Shown: one piece after another, positions 1-12,300 of the stretch
How positions within the stretch are numbered: the stretch's first letter is position 1
How the letters are laid out: each line of letters starts with the position of its first letter
NCBI GenBank assembly: GCA_001661515.1
Contig: LUVW01000049.1
Span: forward strand, 1-62,927
Source of the DNA: Capniomyces stellatus
Lineage: Eukaryota; Kickxellomycota; Harpellomycetes; Harpellales; Legeriomycetaceae
DNA length: 62,927 nt
Direction of reading: 5' to 3'
Position numbers and translations under genes: made by a program
The notes under the pieces: generated by a model
Database searches by the model: none
Seen by the model: only the letters and a program-made list of their open reading frames with translations
Told to the model about the DNA's origin: nothing

Positions 1-532
1 TCAATTTGCTGTCTCAACATGGCTACAGCAAGGGTGTCATCATTCTTAGCTACCAGATTGATAGCTGGTCGGATTCTTTGAATGAACGAGTTGAAGTCTG
101 AGCGGTCGGTGAGCTTCAGTGACTGGATTGAACTGAGTGCGTTACCAATTGAGTTGGTACCTCCATATGCTTCTGATACATAATGGCTGTCTTCTCAGCT
201 AGCTCCCTCTCGCGGTTTGCGATTTCCAGTTTCTCCTGCTGCAACTGGATGACCATCTCGTACTTGGCCTTTACTTCCTCATTGATTTGGGTCTGGGCGG
301 CGGTGATCTCGGCCTGGTACTTTGTTACTTCGGCCAGCAACCTAACATTCTCGGCGAGAATCTTTTTGTGGCGCTTCTGTGTGGCCTCCAGCTCTGAGTT
401 TAGCTGGTTGAATTGCTCTTCGGCAATAGCAATTCTTTCCAGAAGTTGGATGTTTTGAGTCTCCAACTCTGAATATTTGTTTTCAGCATCTTGCAGCTGA
501 GTGGCTGAAACTTGCATATTAATGTCAGACAT
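1..532 (-). CDS. Gag-like coiled-coil ORF of the LTR element, partial, apparently frameshifted
   Basis: From the ATG at 532 the minus strand encodes a long alpha-helical, Glu/Gln/Lys-rich stretch typical of a coiled coil (residues about 10-125). Strictly read, the frame stops at 116. A neighbouring frame is open from roughly position 190 to the window edge and reads like ordinary globular Gag sequence (Ser/Thr/Asn-rich, then an amphipathic stretch with RIRPAINL). The natural reading is one protein with a one-base shift near 165-195. Whether this is a mutation, a sequencing error or programmed frameshifting cannot be told here. I assign it to Gag because it is the first ORF behind the LTR, not because of a diagnostic motif. 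Confidence 0.55.
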
Positions 533-890
533 AGTAATGTAAGCACTAATATAAGCTTTGGCTATTGAATTATAAGATAGGCTATCTTAATTTCAATAAA
601 GGTTCTCCACCAATGATAAGTATCTATTTGATAGATATCTTTAGTTAAGAATTTGATAAGGTTTATTGGACTAAGAACAAACTCCTTAAATATTTGTGGG
701 CCAACTTAATAGCTTTTATATTGTGCTTATGGAATATTATTATAACGAGAATACTCCATTATTTATAGAATTTAATAGGCTCAAATAGAGTCAGGCCAAG
801 TTGGTTAGTCATCAACTAGGGCATTGGGTTTTTAGTTATACATATGCTATCAATGCGATGGCGCTATGTTTAACATTGGGGATTGATATC

Positions 891-1118
891 TGTTATGATT
901 CAATAATGAAGTGACTATATATGTAAAGATATATTGTATAAGAAATCGTTTATTGACTAAGGTGTAAACGAGATTAAAAGACTTAGTGTATAAAAGTTGA
1001 AAAGGACTAAGGCTTTTAAGCTAATGGATTACGTAATGAATTGTTAACTATAAATTGAATTGATAAATTAATAAAACTATTTAACTATTAAATCGAGGTG
1101 CTTTATTGGATCCTTACA
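891..1118 (-). repeat. LTR, family A (228 bp)
   Basis: The 228-bp LTR begins TGTAAGGATCC (minus strand, from 1118) and ends TCATAACA (at 891). Compared by eye base by base it has no difference from the copy at 60816-61043, in the opposite orientation. It serves as the 5' LTR of the minus-strand element whose Gag begins at 532. Identity between two copies points to recent transposition or gene conversion. Confidence 0.85.
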
Positions 1119-1720
1119 ATATCTCCCAAAAAAAAACACCAAGGAATTGAGTTTTAATATATACTCGCGTTCTTTACTTTTGTTTGTAGGGCATTTTTAA
1201 TGGTAAAACCAGCCCAAATAAGCTTATTTATTGTGATATTAATATATATATTTATATTTTAGAGTATTTTAGATTTTGAGAGAATTAAAAAAGAAAGAAC
1301 TATTAACATTTCCTTGTCCATTTTAATGTTTAAAATATCATTTCTTTTTAATTTTTTTTTCTTGTTTTTAATTATTTTATTTATTGACAATTTAATTAGG
1401 TTTTTTTTATATTATCATTTTTGACTTAAATTGGCCAATTGCAGAATCAAATAACAAATTATTTATGATTGGCTTGTTTTTTGCTCACTAAAAATATTTT
1501 CGGTTAATTGAGAAAATCGAAAATACACTAAATTGAAATCAAATCGCAGCTTTGAGTCTAATTCTTAACTTCAAAACTTTAATGATAAATGAGTACTTGG
1601 TTTTCAACTAAATGTGCAAATTCGACTTTGGTTTAATACAAGGAATTGCTTTGTGTGAGTTAGTGGTTTGACAGTCGGATCGGCATTATAATTTACACAA
1701 GTAGGGCGGCAAGAATCGAA
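1119..1720. other. Intergenic, upstream of the release factor gene
   Basis: AT-rich sequence with T-runs between 1340 and 1430. No ORF or RNA gene is recognisable. It contains the promoter side of the downstream plus-strand gene. Confidence 0.6.
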
Positions 1721-4131
1721 ATGAGTAGAATTGAAATGTTTCAAAGGATATCGCGACTAAGATTTAAGGGCTTTCGGAATTACAAATTAGACGGGAATCA
1801 AAGCAGGTTTTATAGCCTGCATAAAGACAAAGGTCAAGGTATGTATTTTAAAGGCAATATGAGGGTGGAGGTATTTATTTTCCTTGTGTTTCAAGAGCAA
1901 AGTTGAAGATGTATAATTCGAATTCGAGTTTTTAAATTGGGTTGTATGTGGTTCTAGAGCTTGTATCGAATCATTACAAAAGCAAGATAACGCCAAACCT
2001 TCACGAGAAGCTGTTGGAGATAAAAAAGAAGCATGACAATTTACAAGCAAAGTTTACCGACAACGTAAGGCTTGAGAGCACAAAACAAAAAGCAGAAAAA
2101 GGGATATAGATTTGGATTCAGATTTGTTAATTGAGGGTTATTAATAAATGAAAAACGTATGATGGTTTAGCCTATAGAACTAACATCGAAGGAAATAGTG
2201 AGGCTTTCTAAAGAGATTGCGGGGATACAGAATATAGCGACGTACTATGGGCAAATCGTAGAGAAGAAGAAGGTAAGTATGCTTTAAGAGTTAAACTATT
2301 TGTATTGGCAGCGGTGGCGTTAGAAGGAAATGGCTTGATGGTGATGGGAATATAACGGCGATTTGTTGGTGTATAACAGGAGCTTTCGGACCTGGTGGAA
2401 ATATACAACTTGGAGGAAGCAGACATGAAATATTTGGTTGAAAGTGAGATTAAAGAGGCAGCAAATGATATACGATATGCTGAACAAGAGCTGTTGATGG
2501 AGTTGGTTCCTAAAGAGTCTGTAGATAAAAGCGATGTTATATTAGAAGTTCGAGCAGGTAGTTTTCTTTGTTTTGTTGTGTTTTTTGTTTCATTATTTTA
2601 GAAATGGGGTTTTCAATCTAGACTAACTGGGAGGGGGTTGATTTAACCGGTGGGGAATAGGTACGGGTGGCAGCGAGGCGTCATTGTTTGCAGCAGAGTT
2701 ACTAGCAATGTACGAAAAATATTGTGTGTTAAGAAACTGGAAATACAATCCTTTGTCGATATCCGAAGAGAGTGGGATGGTCAAGGTAAATGGATATATA
2801 AATACACATAAGAAATCTGGTGGATTTTTATAGCATTGGCGTTTGTTGTGTGAATTATAAGGATTTTGTTGAGATTTTGTGCAGAAATAACTGTTTTTGT
2901 TTGGATTCGATCCTATTGGATTTTACTATAGGAAGCCGTGGTTGAGATTTCAGGCAAGCAAAATAATATGAAACGAGTGCGCTTGCGGGTGGCTGGCTTG
3001 GTGCCCAGTAAATAGACAGACGCTGGGGAAATTTACTAACTCTGATTGGTTTATAGGGAAGGGAGTTTACGGCAAGCTTAGATTTGAGTCTGGTGTACAT
3101 AGGTAAACACAGGAATGTTTGTTTGTAAATAAGCAGTAGAGCATGTTTGGTTTTACTACAGCAGAGTGTATTTTGGCATTTGATTTTGCAATTAGAGTTC
3201 AAAGGGTCCCAGTAACAGAGAACCAAGGACGTATCCACACAAGCACGGTGACAGTAGCCGTCTTGCCCAAAGCCACACAGGTAAACGAGCAGTTTGTACT
3301 AAAAGTAAACTGTGTATTTGTGTGTACACATTTGGCACATTGTACACGATTTAGTAACACGTGTATACGTGTACATAATTGGTAAAGTGTACTAAAATGT
3401 TGTATGTTACACCCATAAAGGTAGAGGTAAACATCGACCCAAACGATCTTAGAATCGATTCATTTAGAGCCTCGGGAAAGGGTGGCCAGCACGTCAATAC
3501 CACAGACAGCGCTGTCCGGATCACCCACATTCCAACGGGGATAGCTGTTGAGAATCAAGAGGAACGCTCGCAGCTCCGTAACAAAGAAAAGGCCATGAGT
3601 ATTCTGCGTGCCAGACTATTTGACCTTGAACGAAACCGTGTTGATAGTGAACGAAGATCCGAGCGAAACAAAATGGTCCCACATTTTCTATATCTTATAT
3701 ACCTCTTTCCCTTTTCCCCAACCTTTATTTTTTTTTTCTTCCCTCCATTGCCCTACCTTAAAGTCTTCCTATTTGCCGTGATTTCAATTGTTTTGTTCCA
3801 CTTCAATATTTGTAGATTGGCACTGGCGATAGATCAGAGAAAAATAGAACATATAACTTTGCCCAGGTAACATATATTTTATCATGTATATTTTATCATT
3901 TATTGTGATTAATATTGTCCCTATTTATTGACACGCACGCCCAACTTTGTCCAATGTTTCCCAAAATAGAATCGCATTACTGACCACAGAATAAACCTTA
4001 GCATTTACAACATTGAGAGATTTTTCGATGGCCTTTTATTGGATCAAATGATTGACCAACTTCGTGTCAATTATGATCTCAACGAACTTTCTAGGATCAC
4101 CGAGTCCAAATCACTCGATTCCTTTATTTAG
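1721..4131 (+). CDS. MRF1: Mitochondrial peptide chain release factor 1 (11 exons)
   Basis: Class I release factor that hydrolyses peptidyl-tRNA at UAA/UAG on mitochondrial ribosomes. Deduced exons: 1721-1838, 1958-2064, 2171-2272, 2380-2557, 2661-2785, 2932-2953, 3057-3102, 3196-3280, 3421-3675, 3816-3866, 3970-4131. All phases agree and give 416 residues, close to the yeast protein. The start is a basic, Arg-rich presequence ([18 protein letters not shown]). Exon 4/5 gives the [10 protein letters not shown] segment typical of RF1. Exon 9 carries the catalytic [19 protein letters not shown] motif, with GGQ near residues 282-284. Exon 10 has [15 protein letters not shown]. Intron 6 appears to be GC-AG (donor at 2954) and intron 9 starts with the weak donor GTCCCA. 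RF1 identity is secure; the 22-nt exon 6 is the least certain boundary. Confidence 0.93.
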
Positions 4132-4812
4132 TCTATCTAGAATGTTTCACAATTCTACTTTCTTTTCTCTATTATCTTGTTTCTTTTTCTTTTTCTTTTC
4201 AACCCTAGACCAGCTTATTTATAACTTATCTACTTTACCAATATCTTTTGAATCTATTTTTTTATTTTATATCTTGGAAAAAGCTCCCGTACTTTTTTTT
4301 ATTGAAAATTAACCCGTAAATGTATATCTATTTGTGTCTAGCTCTATATCAAAAACTATTATTTAATTTAGCCATTTTATTTAGTAGACTACAATACTGC
4401 TAATCTGGTACTGTCTTGACCTTCTTCTTGCATCACTGTGATACTTAACGCCAAATCAGAACTATTAAGTAGCCTCAAGTGCATCGCTTCACTCCCCCCC
4501 CTCTCCCTCACCCAGCAATGCTTATATTAGTCATTTGCACCATTTTACATCGTGATTTACCCTCAAGTCACCAAAATCGCCTTCCTCCTAATGTTATTTA
4601 CCAACTCAATAGGCGATTCAGACAGGAGCTCACCCTCCTGAATCTTCCGTGTTTTCTGACAGGCCCAAGTTAAAGCCTTTGCACCTCCCCCTACCCAGTC
4701 CCAAATGCACTTCCGCCCAGTTATGTATTCCCTTACAGCTTCCTCTCCACCAATCCTCATCTTTGGCAGCTGGTTTGTCTCTGTGCCGCCGTGCCAGTAC
4801 AAACAGCCTTAC
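4132..4812. other. Intergenic or 3' part of the minus-strand gene
   Basis: 3' region of the release factor gene followed by pyrimidine-rich sequence with a C-run near 4493. The minus strand is open from about 4750 to 4563 in a Trp-containing frame. It could be a last exon of the KxDL-like gene, but splice phase and family knowledge do not settle it. Confidence 0.4.
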
Positions 4813-5832
4813 CTCGTATGTTTGGGCTTTGTGTTTTTATAGTAACTTTCTGCCAGCTCCTTTTCATTCGCCAATCTCAGACTCCTAAACGAAACCATTT
4901 TTAAACTTTCATTACTTGCCATTCCCTATTTTATTTCTGCTATCCCTCAGCCACCATATATTCCAATTCCAAAGCTCCAGTGTACGTATAGCTACATTCG
5001 TACTTTTTGTAAACAAACACTCTTTTGCTTTCCTTACCGAATTCGTCTATATGTTTGGTCCAAAAGTGCATTTATTTCCACAATCTTAGCTGCATGTGCG
5101 TCAACCTTTACTTTCAAATTGCTATACTGTTCATTGCTCGTCTCTTCAAAACGCTCCATTGTCTCTTTTAATTCCCCGAGTAGCTTGATGCTATTTGTTT
5201 TTCAATCCAACTCAATTTAATTCAATTCAACTCGGCGCCTTTTATTTAATCAAAACGTGCTGAACCAATATTCCCTACAGCTTACAGCTTGTTTTCAATC
5301 TCTTTATTCCATACTGGTGCTTTTTTTTTACCTTTCCAACTGATCAGCTTTCACATTTTTATAATTTATATCAAGTTTTTTGTACATTTGCTGCTGACTA
5401 TTTTTGAGGGTTTCGGTATATTCGTTCTTTGTTTTTTTTTGTTTGTTTTTAACTATTGTTTCTCCGCCGAGTACTCTGTTGTTAAAAAAGAGGTTGCTAA
5501 GATTGCAACAAAATAATATAGCCTTAATTTCAATTAAATATTTTTTTCTTTTTACAGCTTTTGGCTTTATTAAATCTACTTTGGTTACTGCGAACAGCTT
5601 TACTTTGTTTGCTCCAACAACAAAATAAAATACAATACTATTGTTTTTATTTCTGTTTTTTTTAAATGTTTAATCTTTGGCTTTTCATCTCAAATCCACC
5701 AACCTGTTACAGTCTCAAGATTTATGGATGTATATTTATAACGGTTACCAAACTGCATTAACGTTAGTTTTCTGACCTCACTCAACTTTTAATAATTGTT
5801 ACCTCTGGTGGTTTACTATTATTATCGAACAT
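4813..5832 (-). CDS. Putative small KxDL-domain-like coiled-coil protein (multi-exon, approximate)
   Basis: Three minus-strand exons join in phase: about 5398-5332, 5190-5038 and 4884-4813, with GTAAAA, GTAAGG and GTAAGG donors. The joined product has a helical core with ERFEETSNEQ followed about 30 residues later by LLDQTYRRIR. This resembles the KxDL family (BORC/BLOC-1 type lysosome/endosome positioning), where a RFE.TN motif is followed by a D..FRRIR motif. A possible 10-codon start exon lies at 5832-5803 (GTAACA donor), and a further exon at 5752-5704. The segment between 5400 and 5700 and the 3' end below 4813 are unresolved. Family assignment rests on motif spacing only. The start would lie just 35 bp from a plus-strand ORF, so one of the two starts may be wrong. 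Confidence 0.35.
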
Positions 5833-5866
5833 TCTTTGTTTTCCCTACTAGTTGCACTCGGTTAAA

Positions 5867-6097
5867 ATGGCAAAATACATCATCGGATGCCTTTCAGCCA
5901 TGTATATTGCTGCTGCTGCCGAGACTAATGGCGTCGGTTTCTACAAAATAATCATCAAATCGGTTACTGCAACTGCGGCTCAAACAACCACATCAGCTAT
6001 ACCACCGTCTACAGATGTTAGCTTGCAAAACACTGCCACATCGACAGTCCCCGTAGCAACTTTACAAAAGGTTTCAGCAGTGCTATCCGGTCAGTAA
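5867..6097 (+). CDS. Small putative secreted protein, possibly first exon of a longer gene
   Basis: From the ATG at 5867 the ORF encodes 76 residues. An N-terminal hydrophobic stretch with small residues (IIGCLSAMYIAAAAETNG) looks like a cleavable signal peptide. The remainder is Ser/Thr/Ala-rich and mucin-like. No family is recognised. A donor-like GTTTCA at 6070 is in phase with a Trp/Cys-containing open stretch that begins at 6250 after TATAG and stops at 6445 (PDWWKYWYII...). If spliced, the product would be a Ser/Thr-rich linker followed by a short Cys-containing module. Both the single-exon and two-exon forms are guesses. Confidence 0.3.
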   Translation: MAKYIIGCLSAMYIAAAAETNGVGFYKIIIKSVTATAAQTTTSAIPPSTDVSLQNTATSTVPVATLQKVSAVLSGQ

Positions 6098-9000
6098 TAC
6101 GGTTATACACATTAAGGATTGTATAACCAAACTTTGAATGTAGCCCTTTTAGAATCAATTTAGTTTTCCCAATATGTTCAGGTACTATTATTTTTAGCGT
6201 CATTATGATCCAATAATATTTATAAAATTAGTTCATGTATGTGGTATAGATGCGTTGTAAATTGGCTTTGTCGTCGCTGTGGACACCAGACTGGTGGAAA
6301 TATTGGTATATTATCCAAGCTTGCCTGCCTCAAGAGTCAGATTTTAGCAAGAAACCTGGGTGTAATGACGGTTTTCCAATGCCCATTTCATTTGTCTTTG
6401 AAACACAACTATTGCGAAAAAAGCAGGTCGATTACTCCAATTAGCTAAGACAAAGACAAAAAATATCATACCCCAACCAAATAGATAAACCACAACCCTT
6501 CTAGTGTTTCTCAATGACTGAAATCCAGAATCCAAACTTTGACTATAGTTGGTGCACTATAGCTGTAACAAGATCTGTTTGTATTAATGCAATGAGTTTG
6601 GGGGAAGCAAATCGGGTTTAATTTAATTTGTTGACAAACTGTGCTTTTAATTAGCAAAATAGTGAAGTCAACTTGATCACTAACTGCTGAAATGTTTGTC
6701 GAGCTTGCTATAATAATTTACAAATCAATAACAAAAAAACAAATTTCGGTAACAAAGAAATACAAATCTAAATAAAAAACGGAAAAAAATTTACAAGCTA
6801 AATGGTGCATGTGAAGTTAAATGTATTGTACTTTAGCAATTTATGAGTTGAGTTTATATACCTATAGCTGATTGGTATCTTGGAATGGGATTCTTTTCAA
6901 TACGTTTCAATATGTTTTGATGCTTTTGATGGTTTTAATAAATAGCAAGTTGGCTTTGGATAAAACGAAAAACACTTGAATGTTTTTGGGAGGCAGTTTA
7001 TTAGCGGAGTCAGCTCAGTTTGAAGGATTGTCCCAAACAGTGAGCAACGGGATTTAATACGAGTTTGACTTGAGTATTGATAAAGCCATTTAGAGAAGGA
7101 TTACTGCCGAATTTGCAAAGTTTAAGTAAATCGATTTAATACAATTTGACACTATATAATATTGCCTATCGGCTTTACTTTCCTCTCGTATTAGCTAATG
7201 GCAATATATTATTTGATTAAAGACAAGCAGTTAGATTAAATTTGTGTTACTCGAGTGTATTGAATTTTATGAGCGTAAAAAATCATTTGTAGGTGTCATT
7301 GAGTCTGAGATTTTTTTTAAAAAAAGAGAAAAAGTTCAACAAGGGAGGAAATGGTAAAGAAACATCGAATTAAAAGTAAAACAAACAGATTACAAGACAT
7401 TGAAAGTACAGGGCAGAAGGAGACATAGGAGCATGTGGAAGCAAAAGACCAAACTCCTATTTTACCTCAATGTTGGAAAACTTGGGTTAAACAAGTACAA
7501 CGATATGCTACATGTTAATGGCTACTTGGACCAAGTCTACTAGGTGCTTTTGAGCAGCCAAAAACATCGGGCACTTTGGCAATTAGTTCGAGGTAGTACA
7601 TTTATAGCTGTAACACGTCTAGCGTAAATCAAACTTTGTTTATTGTAAAAAACTCGAGATAGTAAACAAAACAAGCCAAACAGCCCCAATTGACAGCATT
7701 AGGCATGATGTATCTGTTGAGCTGGTTATGGCAATAAAAGGCACAGGTCGAAACGTTTGGTAACGCGGACATATGCTACGCTTAGATAAAAAGATCCATG
7801 TTGCACATCTACTTTTAGCTGAAAACATCTGTAGCACCCCCTTTGTAAATTTTCAGACCCAAAAGCTGCCAAACAACGCTCCACTAAAGAGCAGAAACAA
7901 TAGTAGGTGGGCTACCAAAGACTGAACAGTGAAGCGCTATATACCGGTGTAGTATACACTAATTCAAGCCTAGTAGGTACCAGCTTGTCACTGCCCTGAC
8001 AGCGCTGTGGTATGCTATGTAGAACGCATTAAAAGAAATGTATGTTGGCCAAATGAACAGATAAGGCTGAAAGTATGGGTTATGTGCTAGTTGTGAGGAT
8101 ATAATGTGGTAGAGTAGTTGTATATAGAAAAATCGATGAAACGTAAAATCGGTTGAATTGTAAAATAAATAAACTACAGAGATAGTCAATTACTAAAACC
8201 CATGTATAACCATGGCAAAGGTAGGCTAAAGTAGGCTAATGGAGCACAAGGATCAATTAAAAATCTGTAGGATTAGTAGCAAAAAATAGCTAGATTACTC
8301 AATAAAAAAAAGGTTAAATTAAAAGTAGTTAATTAAGAAACAGAACCTAGGATGAAAAATTCACAGGTGAATGATTTGAGTTTCACTGATAAGTATTACT
8401 TGCTTAACTATGGTTATTTTTCCAAGCAAAAAAAAAAATTGCCGAGTAAGAAAGGTGAGTCAAGCAAAATGGTAAAAAAAGGCTAAATTGACCAACTTTT
8501 TTTGTTTTAAAAAAGATACAAAATTGGTAATCCTCCTGTCACACGTTAATTAAAATAAAGCCTCGTTTATTAAAATTGTGGAAAACAATGTAAAAAAAAA
8601 AAAGTAACTTGTAAAAAGAAAAAAAAACAATAGAATTAGACAGCCAACCTAATTCGAGCATAGTAGATAACAACCTAATTAAATACCATCAAACAACCCA
8701 AATTCTAGCACAAAATATTGGTAATCTTGAGCTGTTTGTGATGTTTAGATTGGTAAAATGTAGCAAAGTTGTAAAGTGGTCAGTTATTTACACCAACAGA
8801 TAGTTAGATTGACATTAAAACTGAAGCTAGCACCGACAATCAACTATCGCTGCATTATTTTTATTGTCATTATTGTTACTGGCATTTGATTCAATTTAAA
8901 GTGGCTATAGCGTTTAACTACATAAAAAAGTACTGAGCGGGGCAGCTATACGCTTTGTTTAGAAAGAACGCAACTAAATACTTTAAAAGACAGAAACGTC

Positions 9001-9323
9001 AATCAATTATAACCAATTGGGCCTGAATAACACCGAGTATAGCTGCAACGATTTCAACGCAGACGTTCAGTTTAGCCAACCAGGTACAAAAAGCTAAAGG
9101 CTCGAAGTGCGTTGTTAGCAAAACAAAGAGTGTAGTATACAAGTAGGGGCGATAAAGAAAGAAACGAGAAGAGTGAAAGCGTGTTGGTATACTTGGTCTG
9201 ATTTAGACAAACATACTAATTTGGCTTCCAATCGTCCTTAAAAGCAACCAAGGAGAAAATAATAGGAAGGGAGAAAGTAGGAAAAGAAACTCGATTCTTC
9301 TGGATAAAAAACCAAGTTTAGCA
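6098..9323. other. 3.2-kb AT-rich intergenic region
   Basis: No convincing coding exons apart from the possible continuation at 6250-6445 noted with the preceding ORF. Open stretches on the minus strand at 7640-7837 and 7959-8189 look like chance ORFs. Many A-runs (8440-8625). A short plus-strand stretch near 7432-7540 encodes a helix-like peptide (GLNKYNDMLHVNGY) that resembles a SAM-domain helix pair, but it is isolated and stops at once. No tRNA or repeat array is visible. Confidence 0.5.
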
Positions 9324-12300
9324 ATGGTAGAAGACAGAGTTATAGGGAAATACGTAAGTTACAGCTAAACAGTATATAGAAACCAACAACCCAAGCAAAC
9401 GCAAACAGGTTGAATGCTTTAATTTTGGAATTTTGTTTCATTAAAAAAAGCCAACAGCTGGAACCAATACTCAAAATTGATAACTATAAAAGAAAGATAA
9501 ATCAATTTCAATAAAAAAAAACAAAAAAAGAGAATTTAGACTTGAAACTAAAAAAGTGAAACCTTTTTATTATAGCAAATTGGGGATTGCATCGGTCGTG
9601 GAGCTTTTGGGTCAGTATACAGAGGCTTGGATGTGTATAACGGAGAAGTAGTGGCAATAAAACAAATCAAAATAGACCATGAGGATAGCGCAGAGACGAT
9701 CGAGGTGGCAAAGGTAAAGCTTTTATTTTATTTTCTTCAAATTATCTTGGTTTGTCGCAAATACTAAAAACTGGACATTAAGCCAAGCTTAATACAAACT
9801 TGGTTGCAACAATAACAATAACAATAAAACCAACTCTGAAACTGTAGAAGGAGATTGAGATGCTCAAGGAACTAAAGGTAAACAGTTGGCAAAGTCAATT
9901 GGTTATTATTGATTGAACGCCAAGCTTGGTCCAAATATTGCATATTGCTTGGGATCACATGGGACTTGCGCAAATATGTTTATGACTTGTGTTTATATTC
10001 CTGCTAAATTAAAAAAAAAACTATGTATAAATAATGTATTTAAAATAGCACCCGAACATTGTTGGATACATTGGATATGAGCAAACAGAAAAAAACCTAA
10101 ACATAATTCTAGAGTAAGTCATATTCAAAAAAAAAATCCTAAACTTGGAAAGAAAAAAAAAACTCAACAAACTGGGCTTGTTAGCCCCGGAAATATATAT
10201 TTGGACGCTTTAATGTATTCACTGAAGGAAAGAAAGCCCAAGTTTTGATAGTTAAAAGTTTGAACTGTAAACATTTTTTTAGGTATTGCGAGGGGGGATC
10301 ATTGCAACATACTATGGGAAAGTTTGGAAAGATTCCTGAAAAGTTAGTTGGTGTTTTTATCTCGCAGGTTATTCGCGGGCTAACATATTTGCATTCAAAA
10401 GAAGTTATTCACCGCGATATTAAGGCAGCAAACTTATTGACAACAAAGACGGGAATAGTAAAACTATCGGATTTTGGAACATCGCGGTTATATGACGGGA
10501 AAGTAACGATGGCAGGATCACCATACTGGGGTAATTTTTTTTTTTTTTTACAGATTACATGTTATTAACCATGTATCCATTTACAGGATACTTATTGTTT
10601 GATTGTTATTAATGGTCGACTCTTTAAGCTGACAAGATTTAAAGTGTAAAGTGCTGTAAATAACGTGTCAATTTGTTCTGAAATAGTTGCACCCGAGATT
10701 ATTACGATGAATGGAGCCACACGAGCGTCTGATATATGGTATAGACGCAAAATTGGTATATTATTGTATTATAGAATGCAATGCTTGTACGTACGCATAT
10801 TTCAAATCAGAAATATTGTTGGCATTTATTAGGAGTCTTGGATGTACCGTGGTCCAACTGGTTAGTGGCGAGGCCCCTTACCAAAAACTATCAGTACCAT
10901 CAGCGCTGTTCCAAATGGTCAACAATGACCACCCAGCATACCCAGAAAACTCATCACCAGTAAGATCTAAATTAACTATAGCGACACTAGACAAAATTAA
11001 TAAAATGAATAATTTTTTTTTACTTAAAAAAACATACACGCTCACAAGAATAGTATAAAATTTATTTCCCATACCAAGCCTACAAGTATTTATTGTAATT
11101 GTGAATGCCACTGTTGAATACTGTCAATAGTTGCTAAAAGACTTTTTGTCCGAGTGTTTTGTAAGGGATCCGGCCAAAAGAATCACAGCGGCTAAATTGC
11201 AAAAGCATCCATGGATTCTAGAATGTTGCGCAGCTAGTCTACCAAAAAAACAACAAGAGTCTTTTGGTAGTAGTCGTAGCTTCAGCAGCAGAGTTGCACC
11301 AAACAGTTTTACATCTCGCGATTCAAGTGGTAAATTATTTTACAATGTCATTACTATTGCTTTACATTTAAAAACAGAACACAGTAGCCTTTTTTTTCTT
11401 AGTACGGCCTTGTTAATAAATATTTTGGTGACTGTGTATATGCGTTTTTTTGTATTTAAACAAGCAGACGAAGATTGGGAGTCGGATTTCTCTGGATTAG
11501 AAAAGCTGGACAGCATTTCAAGCTCACAAAGACTGAATAGATCAAACAACGGTTCCAGAACAGCAAGAACGGACCAGTTCAAAGCTAGCAGAGAGCTTCA
11601 GTCGTCCACGCTACTGCTGAACAGAAGAGGTTTGTGCCATTAAAAGCGTCATGATCCTACTCTTTGTTTTTATTTCGGAAGTCTAAATGTAAACACCGAT
11701 TTGTTTGTAAAAATAGAAGAGTCCGAGTATTGTAAAAGCCAAGAAAAAGTTTATTCAATGGATCCTACAATCAAACAAGTTTTTGAATCTCGAGGCTCAG
11801 AAAAGACCAAAAACTCAACATCGTTCAAAAGTGTAAGCCAATACTGCATTTACAATTAATAGCTCCCTTATTTTTGGAATTTGTATCGATACAAGTTTGA
11901 CACATACTGGATCCTAAAAAATATAACTGACTTTGCCTAACTTTGATACGAATTTATAGCTATTTAATGACAGTGGGAATATCGGCAGTGCTTTGAATAA
12001 TGGCTATAGCTCTAAAACCCCCAACACCAACACCAACCACAACTATAGTAGGTGACACCGCACTTTAGGATTATAGTTAGCATTGAAACAATCACTAACT
12101 TTGTTTATATAAATATATATATAAATAGTGTCAAAGTCAGTTTCGGCAAATTTACTGGGCAGCAAGACCCTTCACCAATACGACAACAACGAAGTGGTTA
12201 GTTCAGCCTTCATTTTACTAAATATTTATTGAAGGGAATCATTTTTGTTTTATTTTCTCTAAATACGTTGTTTTTTATTCAAGCCACTTTACTTGAACGC

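Larger units (their letters stand above)
1..1118 (-). mobile_element. 5' part of an LTR retrotransposon, running off the left edge
   Basis: Read on the minus strand the order is a complete LTR (1118 to 891), a leader of about 360 nt, then a Gag-like ORF starting at 532 and continuing past position 1. The LTR has TGT...ACA ends and looks identical to the plus-strand LTR at 60816-61043, which sits right after a polypurine tract. That fixes the LTR boundaries. I found no primer-binding site beginning TGG directly after the LTR, so self-priming or an atypical primer is possible. Pol is outside the window. The right-hand elements and a separate chromodomain fragment suggest the Ty3/gypsy class, but nothing inside this fragment proves it. 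Confidence 0.8.

Noticed and set aside
7640..8189. Two minus-strand ORFs of 65 and 76 codons
   Set aside because: No protein-like pattern and isolated within a 3-kb AT-rich region.
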